6,862 nt of DNA from Methylophaga sp. (GCA_013139345.1 WTAY01000100.1:1-6862); one strand, 5' to 3'; shown: positions 1-6,489, counted from the first letter of the stretch. The notes: generated from the sequence alone by a model not told the origin. Numbers and translations: made by a program.

Positions 1-636
1 CCAAGTGCTTTACCGATGGATGCATTATTACCTGAGCCTATTGCCGAAGAGTTGAAATCAACACTTGCTAAAGCTGGTGTTGATTGGCATTTAGAGACAA
101 CAACAGAGAGCATCAATCATAGTGATACAGGCTATGAACTAAGCTTAACAAATGGCGATACTGTTCATGCCGACATTGTGATTTCAGCTGTTGGTTTACG
201 TGCCAATATCACGCTTGCTGAAGCCGCTGGTTTGAACACCAATCGCGGTATTGTTACTGACCAATATTTGCAAACAAGTCAGCCAAATATTTATGCATTG
301 GGTGATTGTGCTGAAGTATCAGGCCACAACTTACTCTTTATAGCCCCCATTATTGCGGCGGCAAAAGCACTTGCAAGCACACTTGCGGGTGAACCTAAAA
401 CAGTCAAATATCCAGCAATGCCTGTTGCGATTAAAACACCGAACTATCCTCTCATTACTGCTCCGCCCGCTCGCAATGCTGAAGGTGAATGGCACTTTGA
501 GAAAGCTAAATCTGGCTTTGGGATTAAGGGATTATTTGTTGGTACTAATGATGCGCTTCTTGGCTTTGTTTTAAGTGGTGATACCGTGTCAGAAAAAGCA
601 GCGTTAAGTAAACAGCTACCCGATCTACTTGGCTAA
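1..636 (+). CDS. rubB: Rubredoxin-NAD(+) reductase, C-terminal part (5' end outside window)
   Basis: The reading frame is open from base 1, so the first 211 codons seen are the C-terminal half or more of a protein of about 380-390 residues. The enzyme is a cytoplasmic FAD flavoprotein that passes electrons from NAD(P)H to rubredoxin, which serves alkane hydroxylases or oxidative-stress reductases. Visible signatures are the end of the NAD-binding domain with ADIVISAVGLR (about 172-204), then the third FAD motif IYALGDCAEV (about 289-318, with the Gly-Asp at 301-306). A C-terminal rubredoxin-binding domain follows, with the MPVAIKTPNYPL segment and a KAALSKQLPDLLG end. These match Pseudomonas RubB, as I remember it, along the whole stretch. 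The FAD and first NAD Rossmann motifs must lie upstream and cannot be checked. The stop is at 634-636. No terminator separates it from recF, so read-through is possible. A rubredoxin gene may lie upstream but is not seen. Confidence 0.9.
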   Translation, partial: PSALPMDALLPEPIAEELKSTLAKAGVDWHLETTTESINHSDTGYELSLTNGDTVHADIVISAVGLRANITLAEAAGLNTNRGIVTDQYLQTSQPNIYALGDCAEVSGHNLLFIAPIIAAAKALASTLAGEPKTVKYPAMPVAIKTPNYPLITAPPARNAEGEWHFEKAKSGFGIKGLFVGTNDALLGFVLSGDTVSEKAALSKQLPDLLG

Positions 637-713
637 TAATTAAGGTTTATAGCAGGTAGGTTTTCAAGTAGAGTAATGACTTTAATTCTGAAGCCTTACG
701 AGATCATCTACTG

Positions 714-1772
714 GTGCTAAGCCAAATAAGTATTTTTAATTTACGAAACATTACTGAGATTTCATTCCAGCCAGCGAAGGGTATTAACCTAATATTGGGT
801 GATAATGGTGCCGGAAAAACAAGCATACTTGAAGCCATTCACCTGCTTGCATTGGGGCGATCTTTTAAAGCTAGAACATTAAAAACAACAATCAAATTTG
901 GCCAAAAACAACTTCAAGTTATTGCAAGAGCAGCGAATGATACACCTGTTGGTGTTCAGTTTGATGAGCACTTAGGTCTAAAAATAAGGCTCAATAGCGC
1001 ACCTTTAAAACGCCTGTCAGACCTAGCAATGCAACTGCCTTTGCAATTCATTCCCGCAAACTGTCACCAATTCTTTGAACAAGGCCCTCGTTACCGTCGT
1101 CAACTCCTCGATTGGGGATTGTTTCACGTGGAACCAAGTTTCAATTTCCACTGGCAATCTTATAAAAAGATATTACAACAACGTAACTCTGCTATTCGAC
1201 AGCATAAAAAAATAGAAGAAATTCAGCTTTGGGATACTCATTTAGCCGAGCATGGAGAGAAGATAACGGAGTTAAGACGATTGCAGTTGGATGCTTTATT
1301 GAAAGAATTCGAAGCTGTTTTTCAACGAATTTGCCCTGAATACCAAGGTGCAACGTTTTCTATTAAATATCGCACAGGCTGGAATAAAGACAAAAAGCTT
1401 AAAGTCTCATTACAAGACGCTATCGAAAAAGATCGACAATTGGGCTATACCCGATCAGGAAGTCATGCTGCAGATTGGTCATTTACGATTAATGATTTTA
1501 ACCCTGCAGAGGTGTTTTCCCGAGGGCAGCAGAAGCTGTTTTTCTTAGCCCTTTGTATGGCTCAGGCAAAAATAACAGAGCATGTTAAGCATGAGAAAAG
1601 CATATTGTTATTAGATGACATCAGCTCGGAACTAGACCTAGCTCATCAGAAAAATGTATTAGATGAGTTGTCGAACTTACCTGTTCAAGCATTCATTACC
1701 GCAACGGATCATTCCTTAGATTTACATGAAAAGGTGACGGTGTTCCACGTGAAACAGGGGGCAATCCTCTAA
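714..1772 (+). CDS. recF: DNA replication and repair protein RecF
   Basis: RecF is an SMC-like ABC ATPase that acts with RecO and RecR to load RecA on gapped single-stranded DNA in the cytoplasm. The 352-residue product is close to the family length (about 357 in E. coli). Residues 1-28 carry the typical start with FNLRNI. Walker A is GDNGAGKTS (29-37, Lys35), the ABC signature is SRGQQK (269-274), and Walker B is ILLLDD (297-302) followed by SSELD. The conserved DWGLFHVEPSF segment lies near residue 133. The start is GTG at 714: the frame is closed by TAG at 669-671 and has no ATG between, and the ribosome-binding site is weak (only GAG-like bases near 700). gyrB begins 61 nt downstream, as is usual. 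The gene upstream is rubB, not dnaN. Two parS sites are embedded in this gene, at 1120-1135 and 1741-1756, coding for FHVE and FHVK. Confidence 0.96.
   Translation: MLSQISIFNLRNITEISFQPAKGINLILGDNGAGKTSILEAIHLLALGRSFKARTLKTTIKFGQKQLQVIARAANDTPVGVQFDEHLGLKIRLNSAPLKRLSDLAMQLPLQFIPANCHQFFEQGPRYRRQLLDWGLFHVEPSFNFHWQSYKKILQQRNSAIRQHKKIEEIQLWDTHLAEHGEKITELRRLQLDALLKEFEAVFQRICPEYQGATFSIKYRTGWNKDKKLKVSLQDAIEKDRQLGYTRSGSHAADWSFTINDFNPAEVFSRGQQKLFFLALCMAQAKITEHVKHEKSILLLDDISSELDLAHQKNVLDELSNLPVQAFITATDHSLDLHEKVTVFHVKQGAIL
1120..1135 (-). promoter_or_regulatory. Probable parS site (ParB binding), 15/16 match, inside recF
   Basis: The plus strand reads TGTTTCACGTGGAACC. Read on the minus strand it is GGTTCCACGTGAAACA, which differs only at the first base from the bacterial parS consensus TGTTCCACGTGAAACA. 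It is a near-palindrome around CACGTG. It codes for part of the conserved RecF segment LFHVEP, so protein conservation could explain some of the match. The companion perfect site 621 bp downstream makes a real ParB site more likely. Confidence 0.7.
1741..1756 (+). promoter_or_regulatory. parS centromere-like site (ParB binding), 16/16 match, at 3' end of recF
   Basis: The sequence TGTTCCACGTGAAACA is identical to the canonical chromosomal parS consensus of Bacillus, Pseudomonas and other bacteria. ParB (Spo0J) loads here, spreads as a CTP-dependent clamp, and directs ParA and SMC-based segregation of the origin region. The site codes for VFHVKQ near the RecF C-terminus, ends 16 bp before the recF stop codon and lies 77 bp before the gyrB start. 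An exact 16-mer is not expected by chance in a window of this size, although the coding context makes the simple odds too optimistic. The parA and parB genes are not in the window. Confidence 0.9.
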
Positions 1773-1783
1773 GCCCCATGATG

Positions 1784-1792
1784 TGTTAAAAT
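1784..1792 (+). promoter_or_regulatory. Candidate extended -10 promoter element for gyrB
   Basis: TGTTAAAAT fits an extended -10 element (TG, one base, then TAAAAT, 5 of 6 against TATAAT) in the short recF-gyrB gap, and would start transcription near 1799. No good -35 hexamer lies 16-18 bp upstream (that stretch reads about ATCCTC), which is tolerated by extended -10 promoters. gyrB may also be read from promoters upstream of recF, since there is no terminator between the two genes. This is a weak call from motif alone. Confidence 0.35.
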
Positions 1793-1833
1793 AAGCCTTT
1801 AAGTTCAAATCCTAACCCTTCAATGGATAGATT

Positions 1834-4248
1834 ATGACAACCGAAGAAAACACTTACGATTCGTCGAATATTAAAGTATTAAAAGGCCTTGAGGCTGTGC
1901 GAAAGCGCCCTGGTATGTATATCGGTGATACAGATGATGGTACAGGTCTTCATCATATGGTGTTTGAAGTTTTAGATAACTCTATTGATGAGTCACTCGC
2001 AGGGTATTGTAGTGAAATCAATGTTCGTATTCACCCTGATGAATCAGTTTCAATTTCTGATAATGGTCGTGGTATTCCGGTTGATATTCATGAAGAGGAA
2101 GGTATCTCTGCCGCAGAAGTGATTATGACGGTGTTGCATGCGGGGGGGAAATTTGATGATAACTCTTATAAAGTATCAGGTGGATTACACGGTGTAGGTA
2201 TTTCAGTTGTAAACGCTTTATCAAAGAAACTTGTTATGGAGATTTGCCGTGATGGTAAGGTCCATACGCAAACGTATACAGACAGTGTTCCTGATGACCG
2301 GATTAAAGCCGGTGCCGATACAGATCAAACAGGAACAAAGATTCAGTTCTGGCCAAGTGAAGATACCTTTTCAAATATTCTATCTTTTGAGTATAAGATT
2401 CTAGCAAAACGGATTCGTGAGCTAGCATTCTTAAACTCAGGTGTGCGTATTGTATTAACCGATGAACGTGATGAACAAAGTGAAGTGTTTTACTATGAAG
2501 GTGGTATTCAAGCTTTTGTTGACCATTTGAATAAAAACAAAACACCTGTTCATGATGCTGTTATCAATATCAAAGGCGAAAAAGACGGCGTGGTCGTTGA
2601 GTTGGCTATGCAATGGACAGATTCATATCAAGAGAATATTCATTGCTTCACTAACAATATTCCGCAACGTGATGGTGGTACACATTTAGCCGGTTTTAGA
2701 GCGGCGCTTACCCGTACTCTGAATCAGTATATTGAGTCAGAAGGTTTAGCTAAGAAATCCAAAGTCACAACAAGTGGCGATGATGCGCGTGAAGGTTTAA
2801 CGGCTGTTCTTTCTGTTAAAGTTCCTGATCCTAAGTTCTCATCTCAAACTAAAGATAAATTAGTTTCATCAGAAGTTCGCACAATCGTTGAATCTTTAAC
2901 GAATGAATTTTTTCATGATTACTTAGTAGAAAACCCAGTAGAGAGTAAGTTCATTGCGAATAAAATGGTCGATGCTGCTCGTGCTCGTGATGCTGCTCGT
3001 AAAGCACGTGAATTGACTCGTCGTAAAGGTGCGTTAGATATTGCTGGTCTTCCCGGTAAATTAGCGGATTGTCAGGAACGTGACCCTGCCCTTTCTGAAT
3101 TATTCCTTGTAGAGGGAGATTCTGCGGGAGGCAGTGCAAAACAGGGGCGTGATCGTCGCACTCAAGCCATCCTGCCATTGAAAGGAAAGATCTTAAATGT
3201 TGAGCGTGCTCGCTTTGACAAAATGATTAGTTCTGCTGAGGTTGGTACACTGATTACTGCACTGGGTTGTGGTATTGGACGGGGTGAATATAACCCAGAC
3301 AAATTACGTTACCATCACATTATTATTATGACGGATGCCGATGTCGATGGCTCGCATATCAGAACATTGCTACTCACCTTCTTTTATCGCCAAATGCCAG
3401 AGTTGGTAGAACGTGGTCACATTTATATTGCACAACCCCCATTGTATAAAATTAAGAAAGGAAAACAAGAGCGCTATGTAAAAGATGATGCAGAAATGGA
3501 TCGTTATTTAACTGAGTTAGCACTGACAAATGCCGAGCTCTACCCTAGCGAAACTGCCGATGCAATTACGGGTGATGCATTAAAAGTATTGGTCGAAGAG
3601 TACCAAACCGTTACTGCGATTATTAAGCGTTTATCTGCACATTATTACCCTGCATTTCTAGAGCAACTCATTTACCAAGCAGAGATTCCTGATTTAGGCG
3701 ATGCTGAAAAAATGACAGATTGGCTGGCTAAAATTGAAGTGCGTTTAAATCGTGACTTGCCAACAGGTACAAAGTATCAACTATCGGTTGAGAAAAAAGA
3801 AGACGATCAAAAATTCATTAATATTAGTTTCAGTCGTCATGGTATTAGTACTGATTTTCATGTGCCTGGTGATTTCTTTGCAAGTTCTGAATATCAACGC
3901 ATTCTAACGTTTGCAAATAAGATTAATGATTTATTTGATGAAACGGCTCGCGTGCAACGTGGTGAGCGTAGCGAAGATATTAGCGACTTTGCTCAAGCTG
4001 TAACATGGTTAATGGCTGAGGCGCGTCGAGGCCAAAATGTTCAGCGTTATAAAGGGCTGGGTGAGATGAATCCTGAACAGTTGTGGGATACAACAATGGA
4101 TGCATCACGACGTCGCTTATTACAAGTTAAGATTGAAGATGCGATCGCCGCGGATGAAACATTTAATACGTTGATGGGTGATAATGTTGAACCACGCCGC
4201 GAATTTATTGAGAAACATGCACTGCAGGCAACTAATCTGGATATTTAA
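1834..4248 (+). CDS. gyrB: DNA gyrase subunit B
   Basis: GyrB is the ATPase subunit of DNA gyrase (A2B2), which introduces negative supercoils; it is the target of aminocoumarins. The product has 804 residues, the same as E. coli, with active residues shifted by three. The GHKL ATPase domain has Glu45 and Asn49 in EVLDNSIDE, Asp76 in SDNGRGIP, and the GGLHGVG lid. The transducer domain has the QTK loop (338-340, Lys340). TOPRIM has EGDSAGG with Glu427, and the metal-binding DADVD with Asp501 and Asp503. A long insertion of about 170 residues typical of gammaproteobacteria follows, and then the conserved QRYKGLGEMN (737-746). The ATG at 1834 is preceded by a modest GGA (1825-1827) and the MTTEENTYDSSNIKVL start agrees with the family. 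It follows recF by 61 nt and ends before an intrinsic terminator. No key residue is missing and no frame break is seen. Confidence 0.98.
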   Translation: MTTEENTYDSSNIKVLKGLEAVRKRPGMYIGDTDDGTGLHHMVFEVLDNSIDESLAGYCSEINVRIHPDESVSISDNGRGIPVDIHEEEGISAAEVIMTVLHAGGKFDDNSYKVSGGLHGVGISVVNALSKKLVMEICRDGKVHTQTYTDSVPDDRIKAGADTDQTGTKIQFWPSEDTFSNILSFEYKILAKRIRELAFLNSGVRIVLTDERDEQSEVFYYEGGIQAFVDHLNKNKTPVHDAVINIKGEKDGVVVELAMQWTDSYQENIHCFTNNIPQRDGGTHLAGFRAALTRTLNQYIESEGLAKKSKVTTSGDDAREGLTAVLSVKVPDPKFSSQTKDKLVSSEVRTIVESLTNEFFHDYLVENPVESKFIANKMVDAARARDAARKARELTRRKGALDIAGLPGKLADCQERDPALSELFLVEGDSAGGSAKQGRDRRTQAILPLKGKILNVERARFDKMISSAEVGTLITALGCGIGRGEYNPDKLRYHHIIIMTDADVDGSHIRTLLLTFFYRQMPELVERGHIYIAQPPLYKIKKGKQERYVKDDAEMDRYLTELALTNAELYPSETADAITGDALKVLVEEYQTVTAIIKRLSAHYYPAFLEQLIYQAEIPDLGDAEKMTDWLAKIEVRLNRDLPTGTKYQLSVEKKEDDQKFINISFSRHGISTDFHVPGDFFASSEYQRILTFANKINDLFDETARVQRGERSEDISDFAQAVTWLMAEARRGQNVQRYKGLGEMNPEQLWDTTMDASRRRLLQVKIEDAIAADETFNTLMGDNVEPRREFIEKHALQATNLDI

Positions 4249-4279
4249 TCATTCAGAATAGGAATTATTCCTAGAGATG

Positions 4280-4316
4280 AAGGTCATAATAGTCACTATT
4301 ATGGCCTTTGTTTTTA
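4280..4316 (+). terminator. Intrinsic terminator of gyrB
   Basis: The arms AAGGTCATAATAG (4280-4292) and CTATTATGGCCTT (4296-4308) form a 13-bp stem with one G-T pair and a TCA loop, followed by TGTTTTTA (4309-4316). It begins 32 nt after the gyrB stop. A smaller palindrome (TAGGAA and TTCCTA, 4259-4273) precedes it and could add a second hairpin, but it has no T-run of its own. Confidence 0.82.
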
Positions 4317-4333
4317 TTAGGCACCGAGAAAAT

Positions 4334-4337
4334 GGAG
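4334..4337 (+). promoter_or_regulatory. Ribosome-binding site that sets the cytochrome b561 start
   Basis: GGAG lies 6 nt before the ATG at 4344. The in-frame ATG at 4332 lacks such a site, and the longest possible start (TTG at 4308) lies inside the gyrB terminator. This supports translation from 4344. Confidence 0.7.
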
Positions 4338-4343
4338 AACAAA

Positions 4344-4898
4344 ATGGAAAACAGTGTGAAACGCTATAATCGAGTACAGATAATTTTACATTGGTTAATA
4401 GCAGCAATTATCTTTGGCATGATTGCATTAGGTTTGTTTATGATTGAATTACCAAAACAGTCGGAATTGCCACCCGGTGAAGAAAGTGTGCGAGCATTTT
4501 ATTTCTTATTGCATAAATCAATGGGGATTACGGTTGCGATGCTGATTGTATTGCGCGTGCTATGGCGTTTAACGCATAAAGCACCAGTATTGCCAGATAC
4601 TATCTCAAAATGGCAGCAGAAGGCTGCTGGGGCCGTTCATATCCTACTTTATGCTGTGATGGTTGCTATGCCATTATCGGGCTATGCACAATCAATGTTT
4701 AGTAAGTATCACACTAAATTTTGGGGAATCGAGCTACCTCGTTTGGCTGAGGCAGATACTGAAATGAGAGAACTATTCTCACAAGTTCATGAGTGCTTAG
4801 CATTTTTACTGATTGGATTAATTGTGGTTCATCTTGCTGCAGCAATTAAACATCGCATTGCAGGAAATGGTATTTCTGAGCGGATGTCATTGAAATAA
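4344..4898 (+). CDS. Cytochrome b561 family protein (CybB-like, di-heme b membrane protein)
   Basis: This is an inner-membrane protein of 184 residues with four predicted membrane helices, at about 13-34, 55-76, 97-117 and 148-168. It resembles E. coli CybB, which holds two b hemes and exchanges electrons with quinones. The likely heme ligands are His16 (ILHWLIA), His57 (LLHKSMG), His149 (VHECLAF) and His163 (VVHLAAA). The 14-residue spacing of the last pair equals that of the CybB ligands His138 and His152. His99 (GAVHILLY) is also conserved in position. The helix 1 motif NRVQIILHWL is typical of the family. The start at 4344 is chosen for its GGAG site; a start at 4332 would add four residues. 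It sits alone between two terminators, so it is probably transcribed by itself from a short upstream region where I see no convincing promoter. The electron partner cannot be told from sequence. Confidence 0.9.
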   Translation: MENSVKRYNRVQIILHWLIAAIIFGMIALGLFMIELPKQSELPPGEESVRAFYFLLHKSMGITVAMLIVLRVLWRLTHKAPVLPDTISKWQQKAAGAVHILLYAVMVAMPLSGYAQSMFSKYHTKFWGIELPRLAEADTEMRELFSQVHECLAFLLIGLIVVHLAAAIKHRIAGNGISERMSLK

Positions 4899-4916
4899 CA
4901 GTTTGATTTAGAACAC

Positions 4917-4954
4917 AAAAAAGGCCTGAAAGAGAAATCTTTCGGGCCTTTTTT
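4917..4954. terminator. Bidirectional intrinsic terminator between cytochrome b561 gene and ndh
   Basis: The arms AAAAAAGGCCTGAAAG (4917-4932) and CTTTCGGGCCTTTTTT (4939-4954) pair over 16 bp with a single G-T pair around the loop AGAAAT. The A-run on one side and T-run on the other give a U-tract on either strand, so it can end transcripts of both convergent genes. It begins 18 nt after the cytochrome stop and lies about 75 nt beyond the ndh stop. Confidence 0.92.
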
Positions 4955-4979
4955 ATGCGCTTAATCCTTAGTTTTATCT

Positions 4980-5010
4980 CCTCACCCCAGCCCTCTCCAA
5001 CAGGAGGGGG
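4980..5010. repeat. REP-like GC-rich inverted repeat
   Basis: The segment CCTCACCCCAGCCCTCTCC (4980-4998) is followed by the loop AACA (4999-5002) and GGAGGGGG (5003-5010). CCCTCTCC and GGAGGGGG pair over 8 bp with one wobble. This closely resembles a short extragenic palindrome that I recognise as recurring in many proteobacterial genomes (CCCTCACCCC, CCCTCTCCC, then a GGGAGAGGG arm). It is far more GC-rich than its surroundings and lies just past the 3' end of ndh. It has no T-run, so it is not an intrinsic terminator. Copy number elsewhere cannot be seen from here. Confidence 0.5.
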
Positions 5011-5028
5011 AGATGGTTGGTATAGATA

Positions 5029-6351
5029 TTAGTGTAACTTGATCTTTGGATGCACACTACGACGGAATAGGTGAGATAGCGATAACATGCCGACACGGAA
5101 GATGCCGAACAAGGCAACTTGATGCATTTTGTATAACGATAAATACATCATGCGAGCCATAAAGCCCTCAATCATTAAGCTACCTTTGCTTAAATTCCCC
5201 ATCATATTACCAACGGTACTATATTTTCCGAGTGATACTAATGAACCATAATCATGGTAGTGGTATTCAGGAATAGACTTGTTAGCCATACGACGTGCAA
5301 TTGACTTATACGTTAAAGAAGCCATTTGATGCGCTGCTTGTGCACGAGGCGGTACGTTTTGATCTTCCCCAACCCATTTACAGGCACAACAGTCACCAAT
5401 AGCGTAAATGTCATCATCAAGTGTTGTTTGTAGTGTTTGCTGAACAACAAGTTGATTCATCCAGTTTGTTTCCAAACCAGCAATGTCTTTTAAGAAGTCA
5501 GGTGCTTTAATACCGGCTGCCCATACTTTAATGGCAGCAGAAATAGATTTACCACTCTCTGTTTTAATTGCATCTTCAGTGATTTCAACAACACGCTCAT
5601 TGGTAAACAAGCTCACGCCTAATTTACCCAGTTCTTTTTCAGTTGCTGTTGATAGGTTTTCAGGTAAGCCTGGCAACACACGAGATGCAGCTTCAATGAT
5701 GCTAATTTTAACATCGGTAGGTTGTACTTCATCTAAGCCATAAGCGGTCAGAAGGTGTGACACTTCATGCAATTGAGCACTCAATTCAACACCTGTCGCA
5801 CCTGCGCCAACAATCGCAATATCAAGTTGGCCTTCATCAAGAGGCTTGCCTTGCGCATGAGCACGTAAATAGGCCTCTAGAAGCTGTGACTGGAATGTTT
5901 CAGCTTGTGTTGTAGTATCTAAGAATAGACAGTTTTGTTCAACACCTTTAATGCCAAAGTCATGACTGACACTACCCACTGAAATAACTAAGTAATCATA
6001 GTCAAACTCTCGACGGGGAATGATTTCTACGCCCTTGTCATTATAGGTCGGTGCTACACTGATCTTTTTATTTGCGCGATCTAAGTCATCCATACGACCT
6101 AAGCGGAAGCGGAAGCCACTGCACATCGCTTGACCAAGATATTCAATTTCATCTTCATGAGAATCAAGTGTTCCGGCTGCAACTTCATGTAATAAAGGCT
6201 TCCAGATATGAGTATGGGTACTATCAACAAGCGTGACTTCAGCCTTGCCTTTTTTACCCAGTTTACGACCTAATTTTGTAACAAGTTCTAGGCCTCCTGC
6301 CCCGCCCCCGACAACAACGATTTTAGGAATTGATTTTGCTTCATCAGCCAT
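5029..6351 (-). CDS. ndh: Type II NADH:quinone oxidoreductase (NDH-2)
   Basis: NDH-2 is a single-subunit FAD enzyme on the inner face of the cytoplasmic membrane that oxidises NADH and reduces quinone without pumping protons. The 440-residue product (434 in E. coli) has the FAD Rossmann motif GGGAGG (15-20), the NADH-binding GAGATG (182-187), the second FAD motif YAIGDC with Gly319-Asp320, and the quinone-site motif PPRAQAAHQMA (334-344). The C-terminal 90 residues (YHDYGSLVSLGKYSTVG onward) include the hydrophobic, basic membrane-anchoring helices and end in PKIKLH. All of this follows E. coli Ndh closely. It has CCAC just after the GD motif (Cys321, 322, 324), similar to DCASC in E. coli. 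The ATG at 6351 is preferred because the protein then begins ten residues before the first Rossmann strand. A longer frame from TTG at 6462 adds 37 residues with no family counterpart. It is convergent with the cytochrome gene and divergent from the dmrB-like gene. Confidence 0.95.
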   Translation of the reverse strand: MADEAKSIPKIVVVGGGAGGLELVTKLGRKLGKKGKAEVTLVDSTHTHIWKPLLHEVAAGTLDSHEDEIEYLGQAMCSGFRFRLGRMDDLDRANKKISVAPTYNDKGVEIIPRREFDYDYLVISVGSVSHDFGIKGVEQNCLFLDTTTQAETFQSQLLEAYLRAHAQGKPLDEGQLDIAIVGAGATGVELSAQLHEVSHLLTAYGLDEVQPTDVKISIIEAASRVLPGLPENLSTATEKELGKLGVSLFTNERVVEITEDAIKTESGKSISAAIKVWAAGIKAPDFLKDIAGLETNWMNQLVVQQTLQTTLDDDIYAIGDCCACKWVGEDQNVPPRAQAAHQMASLTYKSIARRMANKSIPEYHYHDYGSLVSLGKYSTVGNMMGNLSKGSLMIEGFMARMMYLSLYKMHQVALFGIFRVGMLSLSHLFRRSVHPKIKLH

Positions 6352-6360
6352 TGTTTTTTG

Positions 6361-6388
6361 ACCCCAAATGTCTTGAAATTTATGGGGT
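6361..6388 (-). promoter_or_regulatory. Possible leader hairpin over the ndh ribosome-binding region
   Basis: ACCCCA (6361-6366) and TGGGGT (6383-6388) are exact inverted arms, 16 nt apart. On the minus strand the arm nearer the start contains GGGGT, which ends 10 nt before the ndh ATG and is the only purine-rich candidate ribosome-binding site there. Folding would hide it. The stem is only 6 bp, so this is a tentative element. Confidence 0.25.
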
Positions 6389-6424
6389 GATTCTAACGTA
6401 TAAAGTAGGATGATAACTATCTTA

Positions 6425-6452
6425 TTTTTACTATCTGGCCCGACTCTGGCAA
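6425..6452 (-). promoter_or_regulatory. Candidate sigma-70 promoter for ndh
   Basis: On the minus strand TTGCCA (6452-6447, 5 of 6 against TTGACA) and TAAAAA (6430-6425, 4 of 6) are spaced by 16 bp in the 138-bp divergent region, about 75 nt before the ndh ATG. It lies within the longer TTG-initiated frame, which fits translation starting at 6351 instead. No equally good promoter was found for the rightward gene in this region. Confidence 0.3.
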
Positions 6453-6489
6453 AATTTATCAAATAAGTTGTTTAATTAAGGTTTATATC

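Noticed and set aside
637..713. Possible oriC or DnaA-box region upstream of recF
   Set aside because: No TTATCCACA-like boxes are present here or elsewhere in the window, and there is no AT-rich unwinding stretch. Only a weak -10-like TTTAAT (681-686) without a -35 is seen.
2303..2545. Open frame of 80 codons on the minus strand inside gyrB
   Set aside because: It lies wholly within a highly conserved gene, has no recognisable protein features and no ribosome-binding context of its own. It is a shadow frame.
2969..3000. Near-direct repeat GATGCTGCTCGT in gyrB
   Set aside because: It encodes the DAARARDAAR segment that is conserved in GyrB proteins, so the repeat follows from the protein sequence.
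3005..3010. Third CACGTG core in gyrB as a possible parS
   Set aside because: The flanks (TAAAG before, AATTG after) match the parS consensus at only about 9 of 16 positions in total.
4308..4343. Longer cytochrome b561 start at TTG 4308 or ATG 4332
   Set aside because: TTG 4308 lies inside the terminator arm and ATG 4332 lacks a ribosome-binding site. ATG 4344 has GGAG at good spacing.
5483..5743. Open frame of 86 codons on the plus strand inside ndh
   Set aside because: It is antisense to the conserved Ndh coding region with no independent signal. It is a shadow frame.
6352..6462. 37-residue N-terminal extension of Ndh from a TTG codon, with a hydrophobic stretch like a signal anchor
   Set aside because: It has no ribosome-binding site, overlaps the candidate promoter, and no Ndh relative I know has such an extension. 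The ATG at 6351 fits the family.
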